Source: CAYSCZ01 sp964429655
GTDB lineage: Bacteria; Bacteroidota; Bacteroidia; Cytophagales; Cyclobacteriaceae
Direction: 5' to 3'
Assembly: GCA_964429655.1 (NCBI GenBank)
Contig: CAYSCZ010000056.1
Location: forward strand, 1-18,921
Length of the DNA: 18,921 nt
Part shown: positions 1 to 7,785 of the stretch, piece after piece
Layout: each line of letters begins with the position of its first letter
Position numbering within the stretch: the stretch's first letter is position 1
Position numbers and translations under genes: made by a program
Notes under the pieces: model-generated
Seen by the model: only the letters and a program-made list of their open reading frames with translations
Database searches by the model: none
Told to the model about the DNA's origin: nothing

Positions 1-54
1 ATTTGAAGTGATTTAACCATGTAATAGAAAGTCTAATGACAATTCTGGGTTAAA
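1..54 (-). repeat. Left copy of a 54-bp terminal inverted repeat
   Basis: These bases are the reverse complement of 18798-18851, with a single mismatch at position 30 (A here, C in the reverse complement of the right copy). Similarity ends sharply after position 54. In the right copy the next bases outward form a large hairpin; here the window stops at the corresponding point, so the hairpin, if present, lies just outside. The repeat abuts the truncated DinB-like gene. I infer a dispersed repeat; the family is not recognised. Confidence 0.85.
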
Positions 55-304
55 AGCACCCAAGGCTGTAGATGCTCATAATTTAGAATCTATCATGTCT
101 TTTAAGGTGATAAAAAGTGAATGGATGATTGAAAGAAAAGTTTTAGTTGATTACCTAGAATCATTGGATGATAAATACTTCCATTTACAGGTCTACAAAC
201 ATCCATTAGCAGGGAGAATTTCTATACTATATATGATTAGCTTTTTTTCGCTTCACCTAAATAGACACAAAAAACAGATCAATAATATGATTAAACAATT
301 ATGA
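47..304 (+). pseudogene. DinB-like (DinB_2 superfamily) protein, C-terminal fragment
   Basis: The reading frame is open from about base 17 through 304, and recognisable protein begins near base 47 (Gly-Leu-Lys-Ala-Pro). The C-terminal part resembles DinB-superfamily proteins: a KAP turn after the missing N-terminal helices, the HPLAGRIS segment, and a final helix with an H-x3-H pair followed by KKQI. DinB four-helix proteins are about 150-180 residues, often metal-binding, and mostly of unknown substrate; some are DNA-damage induced or thiol-transferases. About half is missing here because the frame runs into the 54-bp terminal repeat. An ATG exists at 95, but a protein started there would lack the first helices. 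It could be a gene cut by a repeat insertion or a chimeric assembly edge. Family assignment is by motif memory. Confidence 0.55.
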
Positions 305-477
305 TAATTTCAAAAAATATTATTTTTTATTATTTAAAAATCACTCATGCAACTTATTGTTTAAATGATTTACAATAATCAATTGGAATTTATTCAAAGT
401 TTTATAATATAATTCCTTATGATAAGCACAATGTTTTTTGTATTTTTAAGTTAAAGAATATTGAAAAGTATATTGAT
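305..477. other. AT-rich intergenic stretch
   Basis: No convincing gene. Just after the DinB-like stop lies an all-A/T inverted repeat (312-319 with 321-328), which could act as a weak terminator. No full TAnnTTTG promoter could be identified before the 72-residue gene at 478. Confidence 0.4.
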
Positions 478-696
478 ATGGAACCGTTGGTCACTCAAAC
501 TCATGAATGCCTGCAGGCAAAAAAAGTTAAGCAACTAATTTCCATCTTGGAAACATTAAGTACTAACTACCAAGTAGATCAATTTACAAAAGCCTTTTAC
601 AATAAATATCAGTACTCTTTTACAAGCTGGGCCATGAAAAATCTCGGAAGAGAAGAGTATGGAAAGATATATTCGACCTTGACCCACAACAAGTAA
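478..696 (+). CDS. Small hypothetical protein, 72 aa
   Basis: I do not recognise this protein. It has no signal peptide or membrane segment. The N-terminal half has helix-like spacing of Leu and Ile (KKVKQLISILETL), and the second half is rich in Tyr, Phe and Trp. The composition is ordinary and not low-complexity, which favours a real protein. It converges on the minus-strand cyclic-nucleotide-binding gene with a 3-bp gap. Both genes end in AAG TAA, and the two stop codons sit inside one near-perfect palindrome (690-706). The start is the only ATG in a plausible position. A decayed remnant is an alternative. Confidence 0.45.
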   Translation: MEPLVTQTHECLQAKKVKQLISILETLSTNYQVDQFTKAFYNKYQYSFTSWAMKNLGREEYGKIYSTLTHNK

Positions 697-706
697 TCAT
701 TACTTG
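690..706. terminator. 17-bp palindrome holding both convergent stop codons
   Basis: CAAGTAAT (690-697) and ATTACTTG (699-706) are perfect inverted repeats around one central base. The plus-strand TAA (694-696) and minus-strand TAA (700-702) lie symmetrically inside. It may act as a bidirectional stem-loop at the gene junction, but there is no poly-T tract and the stem is short, so terminator function is inferred only. Confidence 0.35.
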
Positions 707-1224
707 ACATTATCATACATCATTTTTAGTTGAAAAAAACCATAAGCACTTCTATAGCTTTTTATGAGGTTCATAGTGTAGTGGTTGTAAATTTCCACAT
801 ATGAGGACATAACCTTAGCTTTAATGGTGGGGTAATCCTCAAAGATGTCCAACATCATTATCTGTGGCAACACATACAGCTCGGCATCTTCTGATTCCAC
901 AATGGATGTATAAATTCTTTTTGTTTTAGGGATAAGACTATTTTCGCCAAAAGCATTCCGGGTTTTAATAGTGGTTAACAGTTCAAAATCATCATGAATA
1001 TCGATATTTAATGAAACCTTACCTGTACGGACAATGTAGAGTGCTGAACTGGGGTCATTACAAAAAAAAACGACCTCCTTGTTTTTATACTTTCTTAAAT
1101 GCAAATGAGGACAAATCAAAGACAGTTCCTCATTGTTAAGTTGTTCAAACAAATTTACACCTTGTAAAAACGAGAAAAGCTTGAACTCATCAACAGAAAA
1201 TGATTTTTTAAAAAATCCAAACAT
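700..1224 (-). CDS. Cyclic-nucleotide-binding domain protein without HTH
   Basis: A 174-residue protein with one Crp/PKA-type cyclic-nucleotide-binding fold at about residues 18-125. The beta-roll signatures LYIVRTGKV and FGENSL are visible. The Arg-Ala/Ser pair normally following FGE that grips the cyclic phosphate is not clearly conserved (KTKRIYTS), so ligand binding is uncertain. The remaining 45 or so residues are helical and lack a recognisable winged helix, so it is probably not a classical Crp/FNR transcription factor. No membrane segment is seen. Its ATG shares one base with the tilS stop (TGATG at 1226-1222), which indicates translation coupled to tilS. Function is unknown; a sensory or protein-partner role is inferred. 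Confidence 0.75.
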   Translation of the reverse strand: MFGFFKKSFSVDEFKLFSFLQGVNLFEQLNNEELSLICPHLHLRKYKNKEVVFFCNDPSSALYIVRTGKVSLNIDIHDDFELLTTIKTRNAFGENSLIPKTKRIYTSIVESEDAELYVLPQIMMLDIFEDYPTIKAKVMSSYVEIYNHYTMNLIKSYRSAYGFFQLKMMYDNVK

Positions 1225-2549
1225 CAGCTTATATATTCTATCTGAAGCACCCTAGTGGTATCTTTCGTGAGCTTATAGCGGTCGTCAATCCTATAACCGA
1301 CCACCCAGATAATATCTTCGTTGCTCACCATTACTATAACCGAAGATTTCAAGTTTACTGGAATTTTCTCGTCAATCACAAAATCACTTAGTTTTTTTTT
1401 GTTGGTCATACCAAGTGGCATAAACCTGTCCCCTTCTTGCCAGTTTCTGATAATTAAAGGAAATTGAAGCTTATCGAGGTCTAGTTGAGCGATTTGGCCC
1501 GACTTGATCAACGCTTTCTGCACAGTACTTTCAAATTTAAATATTGAGCCGTCAGATAAGTGCACCTCATCATCTGCTCTATCTATTTTCACCTCGTCAA
1601 TGGAAAACCCATTTAACTTTCTCGGTTCAAGCAATAATTTATTTCTGGAGATTATTATTTCGTATTGCTCACTTAAAAAACGCTTACTTTCAGTAGTATT
1701 TACATTCTTACAGATCGATTGGACTTGTTTATAATTAAAACCATAACATTTCAGCATTTCATTTAAAATCACAAGTCCACCTGGTTCATCAATTAACCAG
1801 TATAAATCCATGGAGATTGACTCTCCCTCCCTGTTTAATCTTGTCCTTGTAATTTCATCTATTTTATTTTTCAGGATCTCTTCAGTATGGCTTAGTTTTT
1901 CTGCTGATCTTAAGATAGCCGATTGGTAATCTTGGTTTACCTCCTTAAAAAGTGGTAAAATTTTATTTCTTATATAATTTCTTTGATAATAGACCTCATC
2001 ATTGCTGGAATCTTCCCTCCATGTATAACCTCTTTTTTTAGCATGTGCTACTATTTGATCTTTATTCGCAAATAACATGGGCCTTATAATGTTATTATTT
2101 TTGAGGGGTATTCCGGTTAAGCCATTTATACCGCTGCCACTCAATAAGTTCAATATAATTGTCTCTACTGAATCATCTACGTGGTGTGCCGTTGCTATGC
2201 GATCAAAAATACAGTCTCTTTGAAGCTCTTCAAACCATTGATAACGAAGCCTTCGGGCTGCCATCTGAATGGAAACTTTATGCTTTGATGCAAAATCCCA
2301 GGTCTCAAACCGCTTCGCAAAAAATTGCTTTCCATAATCATCAGCAATCTGACGGACGAAGTCTTCATCCTTGTCCGACTCCACCCTAAGCTTGAAATTA
2401 CAGTGACAAATAGAAAAATTATATCCTGCTTCTCTAAACAATTGAAGCATTACGACAGAATCCACACCACCGCTGATTGCTAAAAGAATTTTATCATCAA
2501 AAGAAATTAAGTTATGCGCCTTGATATAATCTTTAAAATTTTCTACCAT
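1224..2549 (-). CDS. tilS: tRNA(Ile)-lysidine synthetase TilS
   Basis: A 441-residue cytosolic enzyme that attaches lysine to C34 of the CAU-anticodon tRNA-Ile using ATP, so that it reads AUA. The PP-loop ATP site SGGVDS is at residues 26-31. The downstream N-type ATPase core includes the ATAHHVDDSVET and LSGSGINGLTGI segments (about 118-145) and the RNYIRNKILP motif. The C-terminal TilS_C domain (about 365-438) contains the WQEGDRFMPLGM and KLSDF motifs. Length matches full two-domain TilS. The start gives the expected short N-terminus before the PP-loop. It is transcribed divergently from the OstA-like gene, with only 43 bp to that gene's likely ATG, and coupled to the cyclic-nucleotide-binding gene behind it. 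TilS is normally essential. Confidence 0.95.
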   Translation of the reverse strand: MVENFKDYIKAHNLISFDDKILLAISGGVDSVVMLQLFREAGYNFSICHCNFKLRVESDKDEDFVRQIADDYGKQFFAKRFETWDFASKHKVSIQMAARRLRYQWFEELQRDCIFDRIATAHHVDDSVETIILNLLSGSGINGLTGIPLKNNNIIRPMLFANKDQIVAHAKKRGYTWREDSSNDEVYYQRNYIRNKILPLFKEVNQDYQSAILRSAEKLSHTEEILKNKIDEITRTRLNREGESISMDLYWLIDEPGGLVILNEMLKCYGFNYKQVQSICKNVNTTESKRFLSEQYEIIISRNKLLLEPRKLNGFSIDEVKIDRADDEVHLSDGSIFKFESTVQKALIKSGQIAQLDLDKLQFPLIIRNWQEGDRFMPLGMTNKKKLSDFVIDEKIPVNLKSSVIVMVSNEDIIWVVGYRIDDRYKLTKDTTRVLQIEYIS

Positions 2550-2592
2550 ATTATTACGTTGACCGTTTTTAATGCAATTACTTTGTCATCAG

Positions 2593-4236
2593 ATGAAAAA
2601 CATCTGTATTAAAATACTCACTTTTCTATTTCTTTTTGTTTCATTTGATACAATTCATGCCCAATCCAAAGAAAAAATAAAGTATAAAGCAGATATACTT
2701 GAAAATGGTACTTTAAAAGGCAGGTCTTACAGAAAATTAATTGGGGATGTAGTATTTACACAGCAGAATACGATTGTCTACTGTGACACATCCTACTACT
2801 TCATAGAAGACAATGAAATGGAGGCTTTTGGTAACGTGCTCATCAAAGATGGGGATTCGGTTACCATTGATTCAAAAAAATTGATCTACAATGGAAATAA
2901 TCGTACCGCCAAGCTAAGAAATGACGTGGTCTACAAAAATGGAAACAAAAGGTTGTTTACTGATTTCCTTGATTATAACCTGGCCGGCAAAGTAGGCACA
3001 TTTTTTAATTTCGGGAGATTGAAAGATATTCAGAATGAACTTTCCAGTGATCGAGGAGTTTTTTATGCACAAAAGGACTCCGCAATATTCTTCAAAGATG
3101 TTGTCTTAATCGCTCCGGAATACACTTTATATGCTGATACATTAGATTACAATACTGTATCCAAAATTGCCCATACCAAGGGACCCACTAAAATAATTAC
3201 CGATGACAGCACGGAATTGAACGCTATTGGAGGCACTTACAGAACGATTGTAAAGCAAACGGATTTCATCAAAGGCAGGGTCGAGACCAATGACTATTAT
3301 TTAGAAGCAGACACACTTTACTTCGATGAATTCACAAAGTATTATCAGGCCCGGGGAAATGTAAAACTAACTGCTAAAAATAAAGATGTGATCATAATAG
3401 GTGAAAAAGGGTATTACGACCGTTCAAAAGGGGAAAGTAAAATTTTTGAAGGACCTATTATGAAAAGGATATTGGAGTTAGATACATTTTATGTTTCCTC
3501 CGACACCATGGTAGCCCTGGATGATCCATTGGAAGTCAACAAACGAATACTGGCTTATTATGATGTGAAAATGTTCCGCTACAACCTTCAGGGTATAGCT
3601 GATTCAGTGGCGCATTTTCTTTCCGACAGTTTAATAAAATTATATGATGACCCTGTTATATGGAATGAGCAAAACCAAATAGAGGCCGACTCAATTGACA
3701 TGTATGTTTCTCAAACCTCGATTGATAGAATGGATTTGAAGAAAAATTCATTTCTGACATCGAAGGATACCCTCCAAAATTTCAATCAGATAAAAGGAAG
3801 GGAGATGATTGCCAGATTCAATCAAAATATGCTTGAAACTATAAATGTTAATGGCAACTGCGAAAGCAACTACTATATCCTGGGGAAAGGAGATTCTACT
3901 TTATTGGGGATGAATTATATTCTTTGTAGTGAAATGCTTATTGAAATGGATAGTAATGAAGTATCCAGCTTTACGTGCTACAATCAGCCGGAAGCCAAAT
4001 TCATTCCTCCACATGAACTAAGTGAAGGTGAAGAACGTTTAAAAGGTTTTAACTGGAGAGCTCTTGAACGGCCTAACCTTTTTGATGTGGTGCCTTATCT
4101 GGCTCCCGAGGGTTGGGTAAGTCAGCAGAAAAAAATATCCAGCGATTGGGATAGTAGAAAGCAGCGACCGTTAGGCGATGATAAGAAGCAATTGAAATAT
4201 CAGAAAAGATATAACCGCAAAAGAAAACCAAACTAA
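2593..4236 (+). CDS. OstA-like LPS transport/assembly protein
   Basis: An exported protein of about 547 residues. An in-frame ATG at 2572 exists, but the ATG at 2593 gives a clean signal peptide (Met-Lys, hydrophobic run, cleavage near IHAQ), so I chose 2593. The body consists of repeated LptA/OstA-type beta units, for example GDVVFTQQ, GNVLIKDGD, VVLIAPEYTLYADTLDY and ARGNVKLTAKNKD, as in the Bacteroidota OstA_2 family. LptA-like beta-jellyroll proteins carry lipopolysaccharide across the periplasm. There is no C-terminal beta-barrel as in full LptD, so it is likely a periplasmic or outer-membrane-associated component rather than the translocon itself. The tail is Lys/Arg-rich. It stands first in a rightward block with bamD. 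Confidence 0.8.
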   Translation: MKNICIKILTFLFLFVSFDTIHAQSKEKIKYKADILENGTLKGRSYRKLIGDVVFTQQNTIVYCDTSYYFIEDNEMEAFGNVLIKDGDSVTIDSKKLIYNGNNRTAKLRNDVVYKNGNKRLFTDFLDYNLAGKVGTFFNFGRLKDIQNELSSDRGVFYAQKDSAIFFKDVVLIAPEYTLYADTLDYNTVSKIAHTKGPTKIITDDSTELNAIGGTYRTIVKQTDFIKGRVETNDYYLEADTLYFDEFTKYYQARGNVKLTAKNKDVIIIGEKGYYDRSKGESKIFEGPIMKRILELDTFYVSSDTMVALDDPLEVNKRILAYYDVKMFRYNLQGIADSVAHFLSDSLIKLYDDPVIWNEQNQIEADSIDMYVSQTSIDRMDLKKNSFLTSKDTLQNFNQIKGREMIARFNQNMLETINVNGNCESNYYILGKGDSTLLGMNYILCSEMLIEMDSNEVSSFTCYNQPEAKFIPPHELSEGEERLKGFNWRALERPNLFDVVPYLAPEGWVSQQKKISSDWDSRKQRPLGDDKKQLKYQKRYNRKRKPN

Positions 4237-4254
4237 CAAATGTTGCATTTGTTA
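4234..4254. promoter_or_regulatory. 9-bp inverted repeat between the OstA-like gene and bamD
   Basis: TAACAAATG (4234-4242) and CATTTGTTA (4246-4254) are perfectly complementary around a TTG loop. The first three bases are the OstA-like stop codon. It is AT-rich and not followed by a T-run, so it could be an operator or weak terminator just upstream of the bamD promoter. Function is not shown by the sequence. Confidence 0.35.
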
Positions 4255-4285
4255 AAGTAATTAACAGTTATTCAAAATATTAACT

Positions 4286-4293
4286 TAATTTTG
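4286..4293 (+). promoter_or_regulatory. Bacteroidota -7 promoter element before bamD
   Basis: TAATTTTG matches the Bacteroidota -7 consensus TAnnTTTG exactly. A -33 TTTG/TTG at the usual distance is not evident; the nearest (4248-4251) is too far upstream. The element ends 7 bp before the bamD ATG, so transcription would begin at or within a few bases of the start codon, giving a leaderless or near-leaderless mRNA. Confidence 0.4.
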
Positions 4294-4300
4294 CGCACTT

Positions 4301-5107
4301 ATGCGAATTTTTGCTGTTTTTTCGTTAGTGGTTCTGCTGGTTGTATCAATATCTTCCTGTAGTAAGTTTAGGAAAATTCAGAAAAACGGGGATTGGAAAG
4401 AAAAATATGATGCTGCGCTGAAGTATTATGAAGATGAAGATTATTACCGCGCCAATATCTTACTTGACGAAATACTACCAATTATAAAAGGGACCAAGGA
4501 AGCTGAGTTGGCAACATACTATTATGCTTACAGTCATTATCACATGGGTCGTTATATTCTGAGCGCTCATCACTTTAAGAGTTTTTACGCTGTATACAAC
4601 CGGAGTGATTATGCGATGGAGGCTTTATACATGCATGCTTATTCATTATATCTTCAATCACCTGATTACAATCTGGATCAAACACCAACTTATGAAGCCA
4701 TCTCAGCCATGCAGAACTTCATTAACCTACATCCGTATGCTGAATTCTCAGAGGATGCAAATAAGATCATTCAACAGCTCCAACAGAAACTGGAAAAAAA
4801 AGGGTATAAAAACGCGCTTCAATATTATAAGTTAAGAAGGTATAAATCAGCTATCGTAGCTTTTGAGCTATTTAATGAGGAGTTTCCTGATTCAAGATAT
4901 AATGAAGAATTAGATTATCTTAAGATTGCAGCTATATATAATCTGGCCAAAGAGAGCATATCATCTAAACAAAAGGAAAGATATCAAAAAACCATAGGGT
5001 ACTATCAGGAATTCATTGACAAATATCCTACTAGTCAATTCATCTCAAACGCAGAAAACTTTTATAGCGACAGTATAAATCAAATTGACAAATTAGCAAG
5101 TAAATAA
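4301..5107 (+). CDS. bamD: Outer membrane assembly lipoprotein BamD
   Basis: A 268-residue lipoprotein. The signal peptide is followed by a lipobox-like SISSC with Cys at about residue 20. The mature part contains TPR helices, for example YKNALQYYKLRRYKSAIVAFELFNEEFPDSRYNEE, then a second YYQEFIDKYPTSQF unit, the usual BamD pattern of helix pairs ending in the FPxS/YPxS motif. BamD sits on the periplasmic face of the outer membrane and works with BamA in inserting beta-barrel proteins. Length is normal for the Bacteroidota form. The only plausible start is 4301. Its TAA shares one base with the rpoZ ATG (TAATG at 5105-5109), so the two are probably co-translated. Confidence 0.88.
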   Translation: MRIFAVFSLVVLLVVSISSCSKFRKIQKNGDWKEKYDAALKYYEDEDYYRANILLDEILPIIKGTKEAELATYYYAYSHYHMGRYILSAHHFKSFYAVYNRSDYAMEALYMHAYSLYLQSPDYNLDQTPTYEAISAMQNFINLHPYAEFSEDANKIIQQLQQKLEKKGYKNALQYYKLRRYKSAIVAFELFNEEFPDSRYNEELDYLKIAAIYNLAKESISSKQKERYQKTIGYYQEFIDKYPTSQFISNAENFYSDSINQIDKLASK

Positions 5108-5448
5108 TGAGTAAAGCACATTCAACTACGGATTCATCTATTCAGACCAGAGACCTGATAGACTTATGGGAACCTACAGGCAATCTTTATAGATCCCTAG
5201 TGGTAGTATCCAAAAGGGCAAGACAGATTTCCTCGAGTGTGAAAGAGGAATTAAGCAACAAATTAGCTGAGTTCGCTTCTTCGGTAGATAACCTGGAAGA
5301 GATATTTGAAAACAAAGAACAAATAGAAATCAGCAAATTCTACGAAAAAATGCCTAAACCCACGATAAAATCTGTTGAAGAATTCCTAAATGGGGAGTTA
5401 GATTATCGTGATACGGATGTTGAAGAAGATATAAGTAACAACCTATAA
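5107..5448 (+). CDS. rpoZ: RNA polymerase omega subunit (Rpb6-like)
   Basis: A 113-residue protein resembling the Bacteroidota omega subunit, which belongs to the Rpb6/RpoK group. The region around residues 20-60 carries the expected GNLYRSLVVVSKRARQI and KEELSNKLAEFAS helices that clamp the beta-prime C-terminus. The C-terminus is acidic, ending in DVEEDISNN. It overlaps the bamD stop by one base and is 10 bp from coaBC; bamD-rpoZ-coaBC is a familiar order in this phylum, which supports the call. Confidence 0.82.
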   Translation: MSKAHSTTDSSIQTRDLIDLWEPTGNLYRSLVVVSKRARQISSSVKEELSNKLAEFASSVDNLEEIFENKEQIEISKFYEKMPKPTIKSVEEFLNGELDYRDTDVEEDISNNL

Positions 5449-5458
5449 CGATTCCGCC

Positions 5459-6664
5459 ATGGTTGGTGGGAAAAATATAATTCTCGGCGTTTGTGGCTCT
5501 ATCGCTGCTTTCAAAGCAGTTTATCTGTTACGATTATTGAAAAAAAATGGGGCTAATGTTAGGGTCATTCTAACGGAGCCAGCGAAAAATTTTGTTGGAG
5601 AAGCCACATTTTCAACCTTATCGGAAAATCCTGTAGGCATTGATTTTTACAAGCGCTCAGGGGAGTGGGAAAACCACATTGAATGGGGATTGTGGGCTGA
5701 TCTAATGATTGTGGCGCCTGCCAGCGCAAATTCCATTGCTAAAATGTCCCATGGTTTTTGTGATAATTTATTGACTGCAGTTTACTTGTCAGCACGTTGC
5801 CCGGTAATAATAGCACCAGCCATGGATGAAGATATGTATTTACACCCCTCAACCCAACACAATATTGAGGAGTTGGAAAGAAGAGGGCACCATCTACTAA
5901 GGGCCGGGCATGGTGAATTAGCAAGCGGACTAATAGGTCACGGCAGACTAATGGACCCGGACTTATTATTCGAATGTATTGATAATTTTTTCGAGCGGAA
6001 AAATGATCTTGAAGGCGCTGAAATAATGGTAACTGCCGGACCGACCTTCGAAGCCATTGATCCGGTAAGGTTTATAGGAAATCATTCCAGTGGTAAAATG
6101 GGTATTGCCATTTCAGAAGCAGCCTATGAGCAGGGTGCTAATGTCACCTTAATACTGGGGCCGGGGTCTATTGAACCAAAAAACACGCACATTAAAATAT
6201 ACAGAGTGGAATCTGCGGAAGAGATGTACCAGGTGGCTAAAGATATTTACCACGAAGTTGATATTGCAATATTTGCAGCAGCTGTCTCTGATTATCGACC
6301 GGAACACTCTTTTAAGGAAAAAGTAAAGAAAGAAGACAAAAAGCTGACCATTAATTTTATTAAAAATCCAGACATCGCCTATGAACTGGGCCAACTAAAA
6401 AACAAAAATCAAATCAACGTTGGCTTTGCTTTGGAAACGGAAAATGAACAATATAATGCTAAAGAGAAGTTAAAAAAAAAGAACTTCGACCTGATTATAT
6501 TGAACACCTTAAAAGATCAGGGAGCGGGATTCATGGGAGATACTAATAAAATTGCCATTATCGATCAGCAAAATAATGTAAAGGAATTCAAGTTAAAATC
6601 AAAAAGGGCAGTTGCAGAAGATATTCTGGATGCTATTAAGGAGAAACAAAATGGTAAATCTTAG
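5459..6664 (+). CDS. coaBC: Bifunctional PPC decarboxylase / PPC synthetase CoaBC
   Basis: A 401-residue cytosolic flavoenzyme of coenzyme A synthesis. It joins cysteine to 4'-phosphopantothenate (CoaB part, about 190-401) and decarboxylates the product (CoaC part, about 1-180). In CoaC I see the FMN-binding GSIAAFK (13-19), the catalytic His of HIEW (H73) and APASANSIAK. The usual PxMNxxM motif reads P120-A-M-D123-E-D-M126, so Asp replaces Asn. The flap segment reads ELASG (S156) where the E. coli enzyme has a cysteine; I recall both variants in Bacteroidota, but cannot check. In CoaB, VTAGPTFEAIDPVRFIGNHS, AAAVSDYRP and VGFALETE are typical. The downstream gene starts inside its last 14 bases. 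Confidence 0.93.
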   Translation: MVGGKNIILGVCGSIAAFKAVYLLRLLKKNGANVRVILTEPAKNFVGEATFSTLSENPVGIDFYKRSGEWENHIEWGLWADLMIVAPASANSIAKMSHGFCDNLLTAVYLSARCPVIIAPAMDEDMYLHPSTQHNIEELERRGHHLLRAGHGELASGLIGHGRLMDPDLLFECIDNFFERKNDLEGAEIMVTAGPTFEAIDPVRFIGNHSSGKMGIAISEAAYEQGANVTLILGPGSIEPKNTHIKIYRVESAEEMYQVAKDIYHEVDIAIFAAAVSDYRPEHSFKEKVKKEDKKLTINFIKNPDIAYELGQLKNKNQINVGFALETENEQYNAKEKLKKKNFDLIILNTLKDQGAGFMGDTNKIAIIDQQNNVKEFKLKSKRAVAEDILDAIKEKQNGKS

Positions 6665-7559
6665 ATTGCTGGTAAATACTTTCTTACTAAGCTTTTCAAT
6701 GCTTCCCCTGATGGGTCAGGAATTAAATTGCAGGGTAAATGTAAATGCAGAGCAGGTACAAGTGACAGAACGTGGTGTTTTTAAGGACATGGAAACCGCA
6801 TTCACACGATTCATGAATAATAGGAAATGGACGGAAGATGAGTTTGAAAAGGAGGAGCGCATCAAGTGTGGGTTGATAATAAATATTACTGACCAACCCT
6901 CAATTGGTTCCTGGGTGGCTACGGTTCAGATTTTATCAGCCAGACCGGTGTATAATTCAAATTACGAAACTGTATTATTCAATTTCGCAGATCGTGATTG
7001 GTCTTTTGATTATGTAGAATCCCAACCGCTTGAGTATAACGACAATACTTTCCTTAATAATATCACCTCCTTACTGGCTTTCTATGCCTACATAGTTATT
7101 GGCTTTGATTATGATAGCTTTGCAGAACTGGGCGGAGAGCCTTACTTTCAGAAAGCCTGGCAGGTTGTAAACAGTGCACAACCATCCGGCATCATTGGCT
7201 GGGATCAGTTTAATAGCAATAGAAACAGGTATTGGTTAGCTGAAAACCTTATCAATCAGCAAATGCAACCCTTACGTGAAGGATATTACCTATACCATAG
7301 ACAAGGTTTAGACATTTTTGAGGAAAAACCCGAAGAGGCAAGGGATAATATGCTTCAATGCTTTAAAAATTTGGGACTCGTTAATAGCGTACGTCCAAGA
7401 TCGATTTTCACCATCACTTTCATGGATGCTAAAACCGATGAAATCATTAGTGTCTTTCAAAAAGGCGATATGCAAAAAAGGCGAACTGCATATTCCATAC
7501 TCACTAAAGTAGACCCAAGCCGGACAAGCGAATTAAAACCCATGATTGAGGATAACTGA
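6651..7559 (+). CDS. DUF4835 / PorD-like exported protein
   Basis: A 302-residue exported protein. The frame is open from further upstream inside coaBC, but the ATG at 6651 gives a normal signal peptide (cleavage after about LMGQ) followed directly by ELNCRVNVNAEQVQ, the usual mature start of this family, so I chose it. The segments DMETAFTRFMNNRKWTEDEF, CGLIINIT, LLAFYAYIVIGFDYDSFAELGG and the late MQKRRTAYSIL match the DUF4835 family as I remember it, whose member PorD is tied to type IX secretion and gliding. It starts 14 bp inside coaBC and is 3 bp from the next gene. A role in type IX secretion is inferred from family only. Confidence 0.78.
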   Translation: MVNLRLLVNTFLLSFSMLPLMGQELNCRVNVNAEQVQVTERGVFKDMETAFTRFMNNRKWTEDEFEKEERIKCGLIINITDQPSIGSWVATVQILSARPVYNSNYETVLFNFADRDWSFDYVESQPLEYNDNTFLNNITSLLAFYAYIVIGFDYDSFAELGGEPYFQKAWQVVNSAQPSGIIGWDQFNSNRNRYWLAENLINQQMQPLREGYYLYHRQGLDIFEEKPEEARDNMLQCFKNLGLVNSVRPRSIFTITFMDAKTDEIISVFQKGDMQKRRTAYSILTKVDPSRTSELKPMIEDN

Positions 7560-7562
7560 CGC

Positions 7563-7784
7563 ATGGCTAAGAAACAAAAGCGCCTAACCATTGAATCAAT
7601 AATTCCAAATCTTAAAGAAATTCTTAATCATAGGGCTACTGTTATTCTTAATGATGGTCAGGTATTTTTTGTTGATTTTCTTAATTACAAAAGTGGTATT
7701 TTTGAAACCAAAGATATAAAGAAACGAAAACACAAATTCTCGCTAAAAGAGATTCAGGAAATAATTCTGGAAACTTCCTCTTAA
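7563..7784 (+). CDS. Small basic protein, possibly Sm/LSm-like
   Basis: A 73-residue, Lys-rich cytosolic protein with no signal peptide. After an N-terminal helix-like part (IESIIPNLKEILNH) comes a pattern of short beta strands: ATVILNDGQVFFVDFLNYKSGIFETKDI, then KHKFSLKEIQEIIL. The strand-Asp-Gly-strand arrangement (VILNDGQ) recalls the Sm1 motif of LSm/Hfq proteins, but the second Sm motif is not clear, so this is only a hint. It lies between the PorD-like gene (3 bp) and recN (1 bp), so co-transcription is very likely. An alternative is a conserved protein of unknown fold. Confidence 0.65.
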   Translation: MAKKQKRLTIESIIPNLKEILNHRATVILNDGQVFFVDFLNYKSGIFETKDIKKRKHKFSLKEIQEIILETSS

Positions 7785-7785
7785 A

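Noticed and set aside
2159..2389. Plus-strand 76-residue open frame
   Set aside because: It lies wholly inside tilS on the opposite strand; tilS has clear motifs and this frame has none.
2578..2585. TTACTTTG as a promoter for the OstA-like gene
   Set aside because: It misses the consensus at the second position, and the spacing to the nearest TTG is too short; too weak to list as a feature.
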